Counted from the stretch's first letter, positions 31,968 to 41,247 are shown. The stretch is 64,000 nt of DNA from Betaproteobacteria bacterium (GCA_009782565.1 WRIU01000010.1:1-64000), one strand, 5' to 3'. Notes: generated by a model not told the origin, from the letters alone. Translations and numbers: made by a program.

Positions 31968-34283
31968 GTGGAATCCAACTCTGCACACGTCCCGCAAGCT
32001 GTCGGCATTGTGGCGGACGATGCCGGGTTTGATGCCGTCCGTTCCGGACGGCCTGCGCCTGTCCCCGGTTTGGCGGCTGATCCTACCGGGCCGCTTTTCG
32101 CGCTCCTGAAAGAAAAGGTTCTCGCCTACCTCAAAGACGAAGACGCTGTTCGTATCGAAGCCGCCTACCGTTTCGCTGCCGAGGCTCACAGCGGCCAGAC
32201 GCGCAAGAGCGGCGAAGTCTACATCGCCCATCCCCTTGCGGTGGCTTCCATCGTCGCCGACTGGCATCTCGACGCCCAGGCCCTATGCGCGGCGCTGCTG
32301 CACGATGTCGTCGAGGACTCTTCCATTTCCAGGGCCGAGATCGCCGAACGGTTTGGCCAGCACACCGCCAATCTCGTCGATAGCCTTTCCAAACTGGACA
32401 AGTTCAAGTTCAGTTCCCGTGAAGAAGCTCAGGCAGCCAATTTCTACAAGATGCTGCTTGCCATGAGCAACGATTTGCGGGTGATCCTTATCAAGCTCGC
32501 CGACCGTCTGCATAACATGCGGACCTTGTTCGTGATGCGCCCCGACAAGCGCCGCCGCATTGCCGGCGAAACGCTGGAGATTTACGCGCCGATTGCCCGC
32601 CGCATTGGGCTGGATGGCGTCTTTCTGGAATTGGAAGACTTGTCGTTCGCCAATAAACACCCCTGGCGGTATCGCGTGCTCACCCGCGCCGTCGCTGCCG
32701 AGCGCAGCAACCGCCGCCGCCTGCTCGCCCAACTCCAGGCGGGTATTGAGGATCGTTTGCCGCAATGGGGCGTCAAGGCGGAAGTGCAGGGGCGTGAAAA
32801 GCGCCTCTACAGCATCTACAGCAAGATGAAGGAGAGAATCGTCGAAGCGCATCGCAGCCACATCCAGCCGATGGGCGAAAAGCGCCGGGTCTTTTCCCAT
32901 GTCTACGACATTCACGGTTTTCGTCTCATCGTTCCCGATGTGCCGGCCTGTTACCTTGGGCTTGGTGCGCTGCACTCGATCTATCAGCCGTACCCTGGCC
33001 GTTTCAAGGATTACATTGCCATCCCGCGTGAGAACGGCTACCGCAGCCTGCACACGACCCTGATCGGGCCAGACGGGGTGCTCGCCGAAGTGCAGATACG
33101 CACCCGCGAAATGCACCGCATCGCCGAATCGGGCGTTGCCGCGCACTGGCTCTACAAGGACGACGACAAGAACATCAACGAATTGCAGCAACAAACCCAT
33201 GCCTGGCTGCAATCCCTGCTCGACTTGCAGATGAACTCTGGCGGGGCGAGCGAATTCCTCGAACAGGTCAAGGTCAACCTCTTCCCCGGCGAGATTTTCG
33301 TGGTCTCCCCCATGGGCCGTATTTTTACCTTGCCGAACGGTTCCACCCCGGTCGATTTTGCCTATGCCGTGCACACCGATGTCGGGCATCGCTGCGTCGG
33401 CTGTCGCATCAATTCCGACTACAGGGCGCTCAACACCGAATTGCAAAGCGGCGATCAGGTGGAAATCATCACCTCGGCCTATCCCAGCCCCAATCCGGCA
33501 TGGCTCAACTACGTGCGTACCGGGCGCGCCAGGGCAAGTATCCGGCACTTTCTCAAGAACAAGCAGCAGGACGAAGCCATTGGCCTGGGCGAACGTCTGC
33601 TCAATCTTGCCTTGCGCCCCCACGGCTTTACCGTTGACGAAATTGCCCCGGCGGCCTGGGAGCGTTTCCTGCGCGACAGGGGCGTGGCCAGTGCCCGCGA
33701 CATCTATGCCGGTATTGGCCTTGGCAACCGCATGCCGGTGGCTGTGGCGCGCCGGTTGCTGCTCGCCCAGAAACGGGTCGATGGGCTGACCAGCAAAGAA
33801 GAGGGCGATGGAGAAAATGTCAGTATGCCGAGGCTCAAGATACACGGCGGCGAGGGGGGAGCCATGCACCTGGCCCGATGTTGCCAGCCGATTCCGGGCG
33901 ACTCGGTCGTGGGGCTTATCCGTCGCGGGCAGGGGCTTGAAATTCACCTCCAGGACTGTCCTGCCGTGGCTCGAATGCGCGGCCACCTCGGTCGGTGGGT
34001 CGACGCCGACTGGGAGGCAGACGAAACTCATCTGTTCGATGTCACGATCTGCATCCTCTGCCGTTCCGGCCACAACATGCTCGTTCGCATTGCCAACGCC
34101 ATTTCTTCCGCCGATTGCAATATCCAGAATGCCACCATGGATCATCAAGCCGAAGCGTCTTCCATCACCAGCCTGCGTATGACCCTGCAAGTTCGCGACC
34201 GCCAGCATCTTGCCCATATCATGCGGCGTGTGCGGCAGGTTCCGGAAGTTGCGCGCATCACCCGGCTAAAACCGGGCGCATAA
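31968..34283 (+). CDS. spoT: Bifunctional (p)ppGpp synthetase/hydrolase SpoT
   Basis: The 771-residue protein has all Rel/Spo domains. The HD hydrolase domain carries HDVVEDS (~112). The synthetase domain carries DIHGFRLIV, the RFKD motif (RxKD, typical of bifunctional SpoT/Rel rather than RelA's ExDD) and NGYRSLHTTLIGPDG. A TGS domain (FTLPNGSTPVDFAYAVHTDVGHRCVG), a zinc-finger/helical region (LARCCQPIPGD) and a C-terminal ACT domain follow. It makes and degrades (p)ppGpp in the stringent response. A GTG start with GGGAGG upstream is used. Confidence 0.95.
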   Translation: MESNSAHVPQAVGIVADDAGFDAVRSGRPAPVPGLAADPTGPLFALLKEKVLAYLKDEDAVRIEAAYRFAAEAHSGQTRKSGEVYIAHPLAVASIVADWHLDAQALCAALLHDVVEDSSISRAEIAERFGQHTANLVDSLSKLDKFKFSSREEAQAANFYKMLLAMSNDLRVILIKLADRLHNMRTLFVMRPDKRRRIAGETLEIYAPIARRIGLDGVFLELEDLSFANKHPWRYRVLTRAVAAERSNRRRLLAQLQAGIEDRLPQWGVKAEVQGREKRLYSIYSKMKERIVEAHRSHIQPMGEKRRVFSHVYDIHGFRLIVPDVPACYLGLGALHSIYQPYPGRFKDYIAIPRENGYRSLHTTLIGPDGVLAEVQIRTREMHRIAESGVAAHWLYKDDDKNINELQQQTHAWLQSLLDLQMNSGGASEFLEQVKVNLFPGEIFVVSPMGRIFTLPNGSTPVDFAYAVHTDVGHRCVGCRINSDYRALNTELQSGDQVEIITSAYPSPNPAWLNYVRTGRARASIRHFLKNKQQDEAIGLGERLLNLALRPHGFTVDEIAPAAWERFLRDRGVASARDIYAGIGLGNRMPVAVARRLLLAQKRVDGLTSKEEGDGENVSMPRLKIHGGEGGAMHLARCCQPIPGDSVVGLIRRGQGLEIHLQDCPAVARMRGHLGRWVDADWEADETHLFDVTICILCRSGHNMLVRIANAISSADCNIQNATMDHQAEASSITSLRMTLQVRDRQHLAHIMRRVRQVPEVARITRLKPGA

Positions 34284-34301
34284 GGGCTATAGGCACCAAT
34301 A

Positions 34302-34327
34302 CAAAGGGGGCTTTCCGGCCCCCTTTG
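34302..34327. terminator. Bidirectional terminator between spoT and the PEP-CTERM gene
   Basis: A perfect 10-bp stem (CAAAGGGGGC with GCCCCCTTTG) with a 6-base loop lies between converging genes. The A/T run of three in the stem gives partial U-tracts on both strands. Confidence 0.65.
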
Positions 34328-34356
34328 TGCAGATCGCCTGTTTTGTAAGCCAGTGA

Positions 34357-35130
34357 TTACCTGTTCCAGCGGCGGCGGCTGCGCGCGGTGATGCTCACCA
34401 TGCCAAGGCCGGCCAGCAACATGACCCAGGATTCAGGTTCAGGTATGGTGGGCGTTGGCGGGAACACGCCACCATTCACGTTGCTTATCAGGATCACGAA
34501 GTCGTCGTAATCTCTCCAGTCGTTACCCGCTGGCATGTTTTGCGGATACCTGTACGTCTCCTCGAAACCGACGAGCGCTTGTCCATTGGAGTAATCATAG
34601 AACACCACCATGTGGTCAACGCTGTCGCTATTTTTTCCCGCCTGCAACTGGCCGAACCATACTTTGCCAGTCGTCGTGTCAGTGAATCTGAGAATGATCC
34701 TCTCTGGCACAGAGGGGGGAGTGCCGTAGACAACGGCTTCGGGTTCAGTGGGAAGGTTGTAGGTGTAGGTGTACGAATTGGGCGTTTTGCCGCCTGAAGA
34801 GACGAACCAACCGGTATCGTTGTAGGAGTCACCTGATTTGCTGAAGACTGTCTGATATGCGCTGTAGGCGTTATTGGCAAATATCGTGGCAACCTCAAGT
34901 TTGAGGCCGTCATGCGACTGACTGAACACGAAAGTGAACTCGACAGGCTTGGCGGTATCCGTGATGAAGAGATCGCCGCTAAAAACGGCATCGTCGCGGT
35001 TGTCTGGGGCTGAGACTATGGTCTCTCTTCCGGAGTTCAGCCACGAGTCGAACAAACCATCCGAATCTACTGCGGCGAAGGCCGACAGAGAAAAAGAAGA
35101 AGCCAATAGAGTTGTGAGAAACTTGTGCAT
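34357..35130 (-). CDS. PEP-CTERM-sorted secreted protein
   Basis: The 257-residue protein has a signal peptide (MHKFLTTLLASSFSLSAFAA), a beta-rich body with an N-terminal DGLFDSWLNSG region, and a C-terminal PEP-CTERM tag: IPEPESWVMLLAGLGMV then an Arg-rich tail. PEP-CTERM tags are cleaved by exosortase and mark proteins linked to exopolysaccharide and biofilm. No exosortase gene is in the window. It is monocistronic, with a long AT-rich upstream region. Function beyond sorting is unknown. Confidence 0.85.
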   Translation of the reverse strand: MHKFLTTLLASSFSLSAFAAVDSDGLFDSWLNSGRETIVSAPDNRDDAVFSGDLFITDTAKPVEFTFVFSQSHDGLKLEVATIFANNAYSAYQTVFSKSGDSYNDTGWFVSSGGKTPNSYTYTYNLPTEPEAVVYGTPPSVPERIILRFTDTTTGKVWFGQLQAGKNSDSVDHMVVFYDYSNGQALVGFEETYRYPQNMPAGNDWRDYDDFVILISNVNGGVFPPTPTIPEPESWVMLLAGLGMVSITARSRRRWNR

Positions 35131-35570
35131 GAAAAAAATCCTTGCTTGCTAATACCGAAGCCAAAGATAACACTCATGTCAGTGCGTGAATAGTGCCTAA
35201 TTGTAACTGATTGATTTTTCATGAAATTCAATTTTACTAAATGAGTAACTGTAAAATAACGCGACGCAGGATATTCTCAATAGTGTGATAAAAGTCTCAG
35301 ACAGCTTTAATGCGGGTTCTACTGAGTTTTCTATTTTCTTCCAATAAATTATTGAGTTACATGATTTTGTTATATAAATGAAATATGTAAAATAATTCGA
35401 CACAAATTATGCTGAATTCAATTCAAAGTCATCGGATAATACTAATACGGTTTTTACTTGAATTCATCCTCTATTTCATTAAGTGATTAAAATATAAATA
35501 CATTTTCAATTTATTTGAAATAACGTGAAACATTTCTCACAAATTGCAATAAAGTGCATATTCAAGAAAT
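35131..35570. other. AT-rich non-coding gap upstream of the PEP-CTERM gene
   Basis: About 440 bases of strongly AT-rich sequence with no supported ORF. It lies upstream of the PEP-CTERM gene and may hold its regulatory region. No clear sigma-70 or sigma-54 site could be assigned. Confidence 0.5.
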
Positions 35571-35714
35571 TTGCAGCCTGTAGTGCCAAAATCATTCGAT
35601 TGTTCTGTCGAAGCCATGCCGTCAGGCTGTCTTTCCGCAAGCGGGCGCACCGCCCGGCTGAGGTCGGGACTGAACAGTCAGGGACACACTGATTTATTCA
35701 GTATTTTGCTCAAA

Positions 35715-35895
35715 CTCCCCTCGCCCGCTTGCGGGAGAGAGGTCGATGCAGCCCGGATAAGCCCCTCTCCCCTCGTGGGAGAGGGGTTTGGGGAGAGGGG
35801 GGAAGGCGTTTCTGGCTGGCCGAGGCTTGCCCTCTTCTTGGCATCCCCCTCTCCCGCCCCTGCGGGGCACCCTCTCCCTCAAGGGGAGAGGGGAA
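35715..35895. repeat. Cluster of CCCTCTCCC/GGGAGAGGG palindromic repeats
   Basis: Several overlapping inverted copies of a CCCTCTCCC...GGGAGAGGG motif fill this stretch (for example around 35,716, 35,764 and 35,847). A related hairpin recurs at 37,701-37,722. They resemble dispersed intergenic REP-like repeats. Frames read through them are low-complexity and not believed to be genes. Confidence 0.7.
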
Positions 35896-35923
35896 TTTTG
35901 TACACACTTGAACAGAAAACGCC

Positions 35924-36247
35924 CTAATTGGAGAAATTTTTGGGTTGCTCAGAGAGTCCCTGCGGTGGGGCGGCATGTTTGTAGTTGGGTGGGCGCAAAA
36001 ATGCTACCAGCGCGCCAATCCAAATGACCATTGATGACACTAAGAGGACGGTGATTTCGTGCCCGAACAACCATCCGCCCCCCCACTTGACTCCGTTCAA
36101 AAGGGAAATGAATGAAGCGATGTAGGCCACGCCCACGGCAAGTGACAGCCCAAAAGTGAGCCGGTTGTGTCGAAAGTCGATGACCGCCCAAACCGCAAGC
36201 ATCGGTGCGGCCAGGATGACCATCACGATCATCATTTCCATAGACAT
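35924..36247 (-). CDS. Small three-TM membrane protein
   Basis: The 107-residue protein has three hydrophobic segments (about 5-25, 33-50 and 62-83) and a proline-rich polar tail. GGAGG stands just before ATG 36,247, supporting expression. No family recognised. Confidence 0.6.
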   Translation of the reverse strand: MSMEMMIVMVILAAPMLAVWAVIDFRHNRLTFGLSLAVGVAYIASFISLLNGVKWGGGWLFGHEITVLLVSSMVIWIGALVAFLRPPNYKHAAPPQGLSEQPKNFSN

Positions 36248-36346
36248 TCATCCTCCATGCAAAGCATGAACGATTCAATGTATTAAAAGTCAGTTCAAGT
36301 TAATAATATAATGATTTTGCGATAATTTTTGGCTTGGCAAGAAAAA

Positions 36347-37672
36347 ATGAACCTTAAAAATCCATTTATCACTGCGCTTCTTTTGCTGCTTTGCCTCTGT
36401 GCGGGGTTTGTGCGGGCGGACGGTGCGGCCTATCCGCCAAAGGGCTTCGTGTTCGTGCAGGACGTGATTCCGGGGGTGGCGCGCGATATTCGTTATTTCG
36501 GTGCGGATAACTTCATGGGGGCGCGAGCCGATGGGTACGAGGCGCCGCAGGCCATTTTGAGCGTGGAGGCTGCTGTGGCACTCAAGGCGGTGAGCGGCGA
36601 TTTGCGGAAAAAAGGCTACGGGCTGAAGATTTTCGATGCCTATCGACCGGAACAGGCCGTGCGGCACTTCGTCCGATGGGCGGAAGACCTGAATGACGCA
36701 CGGATGAAAACGCGATTTTATCCGGACGTGGATAAAGCGATGCTGTTCAAGGAGGGATATATCGCCGGACGATCCGGGCATTCGCGCGGCAGTGTGCTGG
36801 ATTTGACCCTGATCGACCTGAAAAGCGGGCAGGAGGTCGATATGGGTTCCACTTTCGATCTCTTCGGAAAAATCTCGCACCACGGCGCGTCGGGGATTAC
36901 TTCGGTACAGGCCGCGAACCGCGACATTTTGCGGGCGGCAATGGAAGTGCGCGGGTTCGGGCGGCTACAGGAGGAATGGTGGCATTACCGCTTGAAGGAT
37001 GAACCGTATCCAAAGACTTTTTTCGATTTTCCGGTACGCGACCCCGTACCGGTCGATGCCGCTACGCGGCAAGTTCTGGAGAAACACGCGAGCGGCGCGG
37101 TGCGGGTGATCGTCGTGACCGAAGCCGATGGGACGGGCGGGAAGAAAAACCGGGCGCTGCTGCGCGCCTACACCAAGGTCGATGGCCTTTGGAGTTTGCG
37201 GTTTACCACGGATGGCTGGCTTGGGAAGAACGGTTTCAGGAAAGACAAGCGCGAAGGGGATGGCGCAACCCCGACGGGGGTGTTCACATTCGGCCGCGCC
37301 TTTGGCAACGCGGAGGATCCCGGCGCGTCGCAGCCGTACACGAAAATTTCTCCAAACGATGTCTGGGTGGATGACCCTGCCTCAAAGTTTTACAACCAGT
37401 GGGCGCGCGCGGACACGCCGGACGCCGATTGGTCATCCGCTGAACGGCTTGCGGATTACGGGAAACAATACAAATACGCGCTGGCAATCGACTACAACAC
37501 CGCGCCCGTCGTACCTGGAAAGGGTTCGGCGATTTTCCTGCACGTTGCTACCGGCAGCCCCACGGCGGGCTGCGTCGCGGTGTCTGAAGCGGCAATGGTG
37601 TTTTTCCTGGGGTTTATCGAAAAGGATACCCGGATCGTGCTTGCGCCCTCGTACGAGGGGATGGGTATTTAG
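36347..37672 (+). CDS. D-Ala-D-Ala dipeptidase (VanX/DdpX-like) fused to L,D-transpeptidase (YkuD)
   Basis: The 441-residue exported protein has a signal peptide (NPFITALLLLLCLCAGFVRA) and two enzymatic domains. Residues ~30-235 match M15D D-alanyl-D-alanine dipeptidases: DIRYFGADNFMG, FDAYRPEQAV, the zinc motif SGHSRGSVLDL (HxxxxxxD) and EEWWHYRL (ExxH). Residues ~245-435 form a YkuD-type L,D-transpeptidase ending with GSAIFLHVATGSPTAGCVAVS, containing the catalytic His and Cys. Together they could hydrolyse D-Ala-D-Ala-type dipeptides and make 3-3 peptidoglycan crosslinks or anchor lipoproteins. Both active sites look intact. ATG 36,347 directly precedes the signal peptide. Confidence 0.85.
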   Translation: MNLKNPFITALLLLLCLCAGFVRADGAAYPPKGFVFVQDVIPGVARDIRYFGADNFMGARADGYEAPQAILSVEAAVALKAVSGDLRKKGYGLKIFDAYRPEQAVRHFVRWAEDLNDARMKTRFYPDVDKAMLFKEGYIAGRSGHSRGSVLDLTLIDLKSGQEVDMGSTFDLFGKISHHGASGITSVQAANRDILRAAMEVRGFGRLQEEWWHYRLKDEPYPKTFFDFPVRDPVPVDAATRQVLEKHASGAVRVIVVTEADGTGGKKNRALLRAYTKVDGLWSLRFTTDGWLGKNGFRKDKREGDGATPTGVFTFGRAFGNAEDPGASQPYTKISPNDVWVDDPASKFYNQWARADTPDADWSSAERLADYGKQYKYALAIDYNTAPVVPGKGSAIFLHVATGSPTAGCVAVSEAAMVFFLGFIEKDTRIVLAPSYEGMGI

Positions 37673-37700
37673 AGCGGTTCAAGCGTGTACAAAAAACGCA

Positions 37701-37722
37701 CCTCTCCCGCAAGCGGGAGAGG
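37701..37722. terminator. Hairpin downstream of aceB (bidirectional)
   Basis: A 10-bp perfect stem CCTCTCCCGC/GCGGGAGAGG with an AAAAAA run on its left, i.e. a U-tract for the minus-strand aceB transcript. It belongs to the same repeat family as 35,715-35,895. Confidence 0.6.
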
Positions 37723-37747
37723 GATAAGCGTGTGGCTTGATGCGTGT

Positions 37748-39346
37748 TCACGCCATCGCCTCATATAGCGGCAGCGTCAAAAATTCCGGATATTCCGGCG
37801 TGAGCGACATGTCGACGAAGATTTTCGCCGCTTGTTCATAGGTGGCGGTGTCTTCGCCTTGGGCGGTGACGATTTCTTTTACCTTTTCAAGTTCCTGGCC
37901 GATCATTGCGCGCACCATTTCTGCCGTGACCTTGCGCCCGTCGTCCAGGATGCCTTTGGGGGAGGCGACCCATTGCCAGACTTGTGAGCGGGAAATTTCA
38001 GCCGTGGCAGCGTCTTCCATCAGGTTGCGGATTGGCACGCAGCCATTGCCCGCGAGCCAGGAACCGAGGTAGTGAATGCCAACGTGGATGTTGTTGCACA
38101 ACCCTGTCTCGGTAATGGGCTGCTCCGGCCGAAAATCAAGCCAGTCTTTGGGGCCGAACGTGCCAGCAGGCGTTTTTTCCCACTGGTTTGGTTTGCTGCC
38201 GAGAACGCCTGTAAATTCTTCCATCGCCAAGCCGACCAGCCCAGGATGGGCGACCCATCCGCCGTCGTAGCCGTCGGATGCGTCGCGCCGTTTGTCGTGG
38301 CGCACCCCCGCCAACGCTTTTTCGTTGGCCGCCGGGTCGCCCTTGATGGGAATCAGCGCACTCATGCCGCCGATGGCGGGTGCGCCGCGCTTGTGGCAAG
38401 CCTGCACCAGCGCGAGGGCATACGAGCGCATGAACGGGACTTCCATCGTAATCGCGCCCCGGTCGGCAAGGCAGAACGATTTGTTTTTCCGGAATTTCTT
38501 GATGCAGGAAAAAATATAGTCCCATCGCCCGGCGTTCAGTCCGGCGGAATGCTCGCGCAGTTCAAAGAGGATTTCTTCCATCTCGAAGGTGGCCAGGATG
38601 GTCTCGATCAACACGGTGGCCTTGATCGTGCCGCGCGGAAGATTGATGTGATCCTGCGCCATGCAGAAGATGTCGTTCCATAACCGCGCTTCCAGGTGGT
38701 TTTCCATCTTTGGCAGATAGTAGAAAGGCCCGGCTCCGCGCGCGACCAGTTCCTTTGCGTTGTGGAAGAACGACAGGGCGAAGTCGAATAATCCACCGGA
38801 GACGCGCTCACCGTCGACCCGCACATGCTTTTCGTCCAGATGCCAGCCGCGCGGACGGATTTGCAGGGTGGCGGTTTTTTCGTTCAGTTGGTAGGACTTG
38901 CCCGCTTCGTTCGTGAAGTTGAGTTCACGCCGGATGGCCTGATAGAGATTGATCTGCCCCTGTATCTGATTGTCCCATTTTGGGCTGTTGGAATCCTCGA
39001 AGTCGGCCATGTAGGAATCCGCGCCTGAATTGAGGGCGTTGATGATCATCTTGGCTTCGACCGGGCCGGTAATTTCTACTCTCCGGCATTCCAGCGCCTT
39101 GGGTAAGGGCGCGATTTTCCAATCGCCTTCGCGGACGCTCCGGGTTTCCGGCAGAAAATCAGGCGTCTCGCCCGCGTCGATCCGGGCTTGACGCACGCGG
39201 CGCATCTCCAGTAGTTCCCGGCGGCACGGCGCAAAGGCGCGATGTAGCCTTGCAAGCAGTTCGAGCGCCTCGAAGCTGAGAATTTTTTCATAACCTGAAT
39301 GGATTTGTGCATCAATGGTGATGCCCTGAGGCAGATTAAGGTTCAT
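37748..39346 (-). CDS. aceB: Malate synthase A
   Basis: Malate synthase condenses glyoxylate with acetyl-CoA in the glyoxylate shunt. The 532-residue isoform A enzyme shows the family blocks SGADSYMADFEDSNSPKWDNQIQGQINL, FYYLPKMENHLEARLWNDIF, GTIKATVLIETI and GRWDYIFSCIKK. It is encoded about 70 bases downstream of aceA on the same strand, so both shunt enzymes form one operon. Confidence 0.96.
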   Translation of the reverse strand: MNLNLPQGITIDAQIHSGYEKILSFEALELLARLHRAFAPCRRELLEMRRVRQARIDAGETPDFLPETRSVREGDWKIAPLPKALECRRVEITGPVEAKMIINALNSGADSYMADFEDSNSPKWDNQIQGQINLYQAIRRELNFTNEAGKSYQLNEKTATLQIRPRGWHLDEKHVRVDGERVSGGLFDFALSFFHNAKELVARGAGPFYYLPKMENHLEARLWNDIFCMAQDHINLPRGTIKATVLIETILATFEMEEILFELREHSAGLNAGRWDYIFSCIKKFRKNKSFCLADRGAITMEVPFMRSYALALVQACHKRGAPAIGGMSALIPIKGDPAANEKALAGVRHDKRRDASDGYDGGWVAHPGLVGLAMEEFTGVLGSKPNQWEKTPAGTFGPKDWLDFRPEQPITETGLCNNIHVGIHYLGSWLAGNGCVPIRNLMEDAATAEISRSQVWQWVASPKGILDDGRKVTAEMVRAMIGQELEKVKEIVTAQGEDTATYEQAAKIFVDMSLTPEYPEFLTLPLYEAMA

Positions 39347-39376
39347 GGCAGTTTTCCCTTTGTCTGGCAGGGGATG

Positions 39377-39399
39377 CCCTTCTTCGCGTAGAAGAAGGG
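39377..39399 (-). other. Intercistronic hairpin between aceA and aceB
   Basis: CCCTTCTTC and GAAGAAGGG pair perfectly (9 bp) with a 5-base loop in the aceA-aceB gap. No U-tract follows on the minus strand, so an mRNA-stabilising or partial-attenuation role is more likely than full termination. Confidence 0.5.
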
Positions 39400-39418
39400 A
39401 CGTCGCGATTTTGGTAGT

Positions 39419-40732
39419 TCAGTGAAATTGCGCTTCTTCGGTCGAACCGACGAGTGCCTTGACGGACGAATGGCCGCCCTGGATGATCGTCGTGACTTCG
39501 TCGAAGTAGCCCGCGCCCACTTCCTGCTGGTGGGCAGCGAAGGTGTAGCCCTGATCGCGCGCGGCAAATTCCGGCTCCTGAACCATTTCTACGTAATGGC
39601 GCATGCCCTCGCCACGCGCGTAGGCGTGCGCGAAGCGGAAGGTGTTGTACCAATTCAGATGAATGCCCGCGAGGGTAATGAACTGGTATTTGTAACCCAG
39701 TTCGGAAAGTTCTTCCTGGAACCGGGCGATGGTCTTGTCGTCCAGGTTTTTTTTCCAGTTGAAAGAGGGCGAGCAGTTGTAGGCCAGGAGCCGGCTTGGA
39801 CAGACGGTTCGCACCGCTTGCGCGAACTCACGGGCAAAGCCCAGGTCGGGTGTGGCCGTTTCGCACCACACCAGATCGGCATAGGGCGCATAGGCGACGC
39901 CGCGCGCGATGGCCTGCTCCAGCCCGTTTTTGACGCGATAAAAACCTTCCGGGGTACGTTCGCCGGTGAGGAACGGCCGGTCGTTCTCGTCGCAGTCGGA
40001 CGTGATGAGGTTGGCCGCTTCTGCATCGGTGCGCGCCAGGATGAGCGTGGGTACGCCCATGATGTCGGCGGCCAGACGCGCGGCAGTCAGTTTTTCGATC
40101 GCCTCGCGGGTGGGAACCAATACTTTGCCTCCCATATGGCCGCATTTCTTGACCGCTGCCAGTTGATCCTCGAAATGCACCCCGGCTGCGCCTGCCGCGA
40201 TCATGTTCTTCATCAGTTCAAAAGCATTCAGCACGCCGCCGAAACCGGCCTCGGCATCCGCGACGATGGGCAGGAAGTAATCGACGAATTCTTCATCGCC
40301 GGGGGAAATTCCCCGCGCGTGCTGGATTTCGTCCGCGCGTTTGAAGGTGTTGTTGATGCGCCTGACCATCGTCGGGACGGAATCGTAGGCGTAGAGCGAT
40401 TGATCTGGATACATCGTCTCGGAAGAATTGCCGTCTGCGGCAACCTGCCAACCCGAAAGATAAACCGCTTCCAATCCGGCTTTGGCCTGCTGCATCGCCT
40501 GTCCGGCGGTGATGGCTCCGAAGGCATTGACATAGCCTTTTTTCGCACCGCCGTGGAGTTTCTTCCACAGTTTTTCCGCACCGGATTCCGCCAGCGTGTA
40601 TTCGATCTGCACCGAACCACGCATCTTCACAACATCGTCGGCACTGTAATTGCGACGGATGCCTTGCCAGCGCCAGCGGGGGGCGGTTGCCCATTCCTGT
40701 TCCAGGGTGGCGATTTCTGATTCACGGGACAT
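39419..40732 (-). CDS. aceA: Isocitrate lyase
   Basis: Isocitrate lyase cleaves isocitrate to glyoxylate and succinate. The 437-residue enzyme has the catalytic loop [40 protein letters not shown] and a C-terminal tail ending AQFH. ATG 40,732 is preceded by AAGGAGAG; longer in-frame starts run into the regulatory region and were rejected. Upstream lies a divergent ArsR-type regulator with three inverted repeats between them. Confidence 0.96.
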   Translation of the reverse strand: MSRESEIATLEQEWATAPRWRWQGIRRNYSADDVVKMRGSVQIEYTLAESGAEKLWKKLHGGAKKGYVNAFGAITAGQAMQQAKAGLEAVYLSGWQVAADGNSSETMYPDQSLYAYDSVPTMVRRINNTFKRADEIQHARGISPGDEEFVDYFLPIVADAEAGFGGVLNAFELMKNMIAAGAAGVHFEDQLAAVKKCGHMGGKVLVPTREAIEKLTAARLAADIMGVPTLILARTDAEAANLITSDCDENDRPFLTGERTPEGFYRVKNGLEQAIARGVAYAPYADLVWCETATPDLGFAREFAQAVRTVCPSRLLAYNCSPSFNWKKNLDDKTIARFQEELSELGYKYQFITLAGIHLNWYNTFRFAHAYARGEGMRHYVEMVQEPEFAARDQGYTFAAHQQEVGAGYFDEVTTIIQGGHSSVKALVGSTEEAQFH

Positions 40733-40775
40733 GATGAACTCTCCTTGGGGTTGAGGGTACGTGAGGCCGATCATC

Positions 40776-40798
40776 AGATGTAAATATAAATTACATCT
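40776..40798. promoter_or_regulatory. Inverted repeat 1 in the aceA/arsR region
   Basis: AGATGTAA and TTACATCT arms separated by 7 bases, 44 bases upstream of the aceA start codon. A plausible operator for aceA control. Confidence 0.5.
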
Positions 40799-40811
40799 AA
40801 TAGATATTAGT

Positions 40812-40833
40812 TTATGTCTTATACAAGACATAA
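40812..40833. promoter_or_regulatory. Inverted repeat 2 in the aceA/arsR region
   Basis: TTATGTCTT and AAGACATAA arms with a 4-base spacer, between repeats 1 and 3 in the AT-rich divergent promoter region. Confidence 0.5.
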
Positions 40834-40893
40834 TATATGTTAATAAAAGTGACAGGTATGACAAGAGAGGGTTTACCCGATTTTTTGATGATG

Positions 40894-40934
40894 TTGACTC
40901 TTCATATCGATATAACTAAACTTATCGATATGAA
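40894..40934 (+). promoter_or_regulatory. arsR-type promoter overlapped by a 12-bp-arm operator
   Basis: TTGACT (40,894-40,899) and TAAACT (40,917-40,922) are 17 bases apart. The inverted repeat TTCATATCGATA...TATCGATATGAA (40,901-40,934, 10-base spacer) covers the spacer, -10 and start region, the geometry of ArsR/SmtB autorepression. If this promoter is used, ATG 40,930 would be read from a nearly leaderless transcript. Confidence 0.55.
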
Positions 40935-41247
40935 AATCTTCAACACTGGCATCGTTTCCATCCCTCTCGAATGGCGCCCAATAGCTCGCGTGTTTACGGC
41001 TTTGGGCGACGAGAACCGGCAGCGCATCCTGCTGTTGTTCGACAAGGGCGAACGGCTCAACGTAGGCCGGATTGCTTCTGTGTCGACGCTGGCCCGCTCC
41101 ACGGTATCGCATCACCTCAAGATACTTCACGATGCAGGCGTGCTGTGCTCGGAAAAGATCGGCAAGGAAGTCTGGTTCTGGATCAATCGGCACTGGCTGG
41201 AAGAAACGCTAGGCAATGTGCTCGGCTATGTGCGGCAGAATTGCTGA
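40930..41247 (+). CDS. ArsR-family transcriptional regulator
   Basis: The ~105-residue regulator has a winged helix: FTALGDENRQRILLLFDKGERLNVGRIA, recognition helix ARSTVSHHLKILHDAGVL, and wing CSEKIGKEVWFWIN. No clustered metal-binding cysteines like CxC of arsenic sensors are seen, so the ligand may be organic. The frame extends upstream to 40,837, but that would put a perfect operator-like palindrome inside the gene; ATG 40,930 fits family length. It is divergent from aceA and may regulate the glyoxylate shunt, an inference from position. aas follows 70 bases downstream. Confidence 0.75.
   Translation: MKIFNTGIVSIPLEWRPIARVFTALGDENRQRILLLFDKGERLNVGRIASVSTLARSTVSHHLKILHDAGVLCSEKIGKEVWFWINRHWLEETLGNVLGYVRQNC

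Noticed and set aside
32283-34217. 644-residue open frame antisense to spoT
   Set aside because: Shadow of the well-supported spoT reading frame; composition is Arg/His/Gly-rich without recognisable motifs.
35572-35600. Possible sigma-54 promoter (TGGCAC...CTGCA) upstream of the PEP-CTERM gene
   Set aside because: On the minus strand the GG-GC spacing is one base too long for sigma-54, and it is ~460 bases from the start codon.
35571-35927. 118-residue frame through the repeat cluster
   Set aside because: Its sequence is mostly translated palindromic repeat (SPSPACGRE, SPSPLVGEG) and has no ribosome-binding site.
39422-40720. 432-residue open frame antisense to aceA
   Set aside because: Shadow frame of isocitrate lyase, which carries its complete active site.
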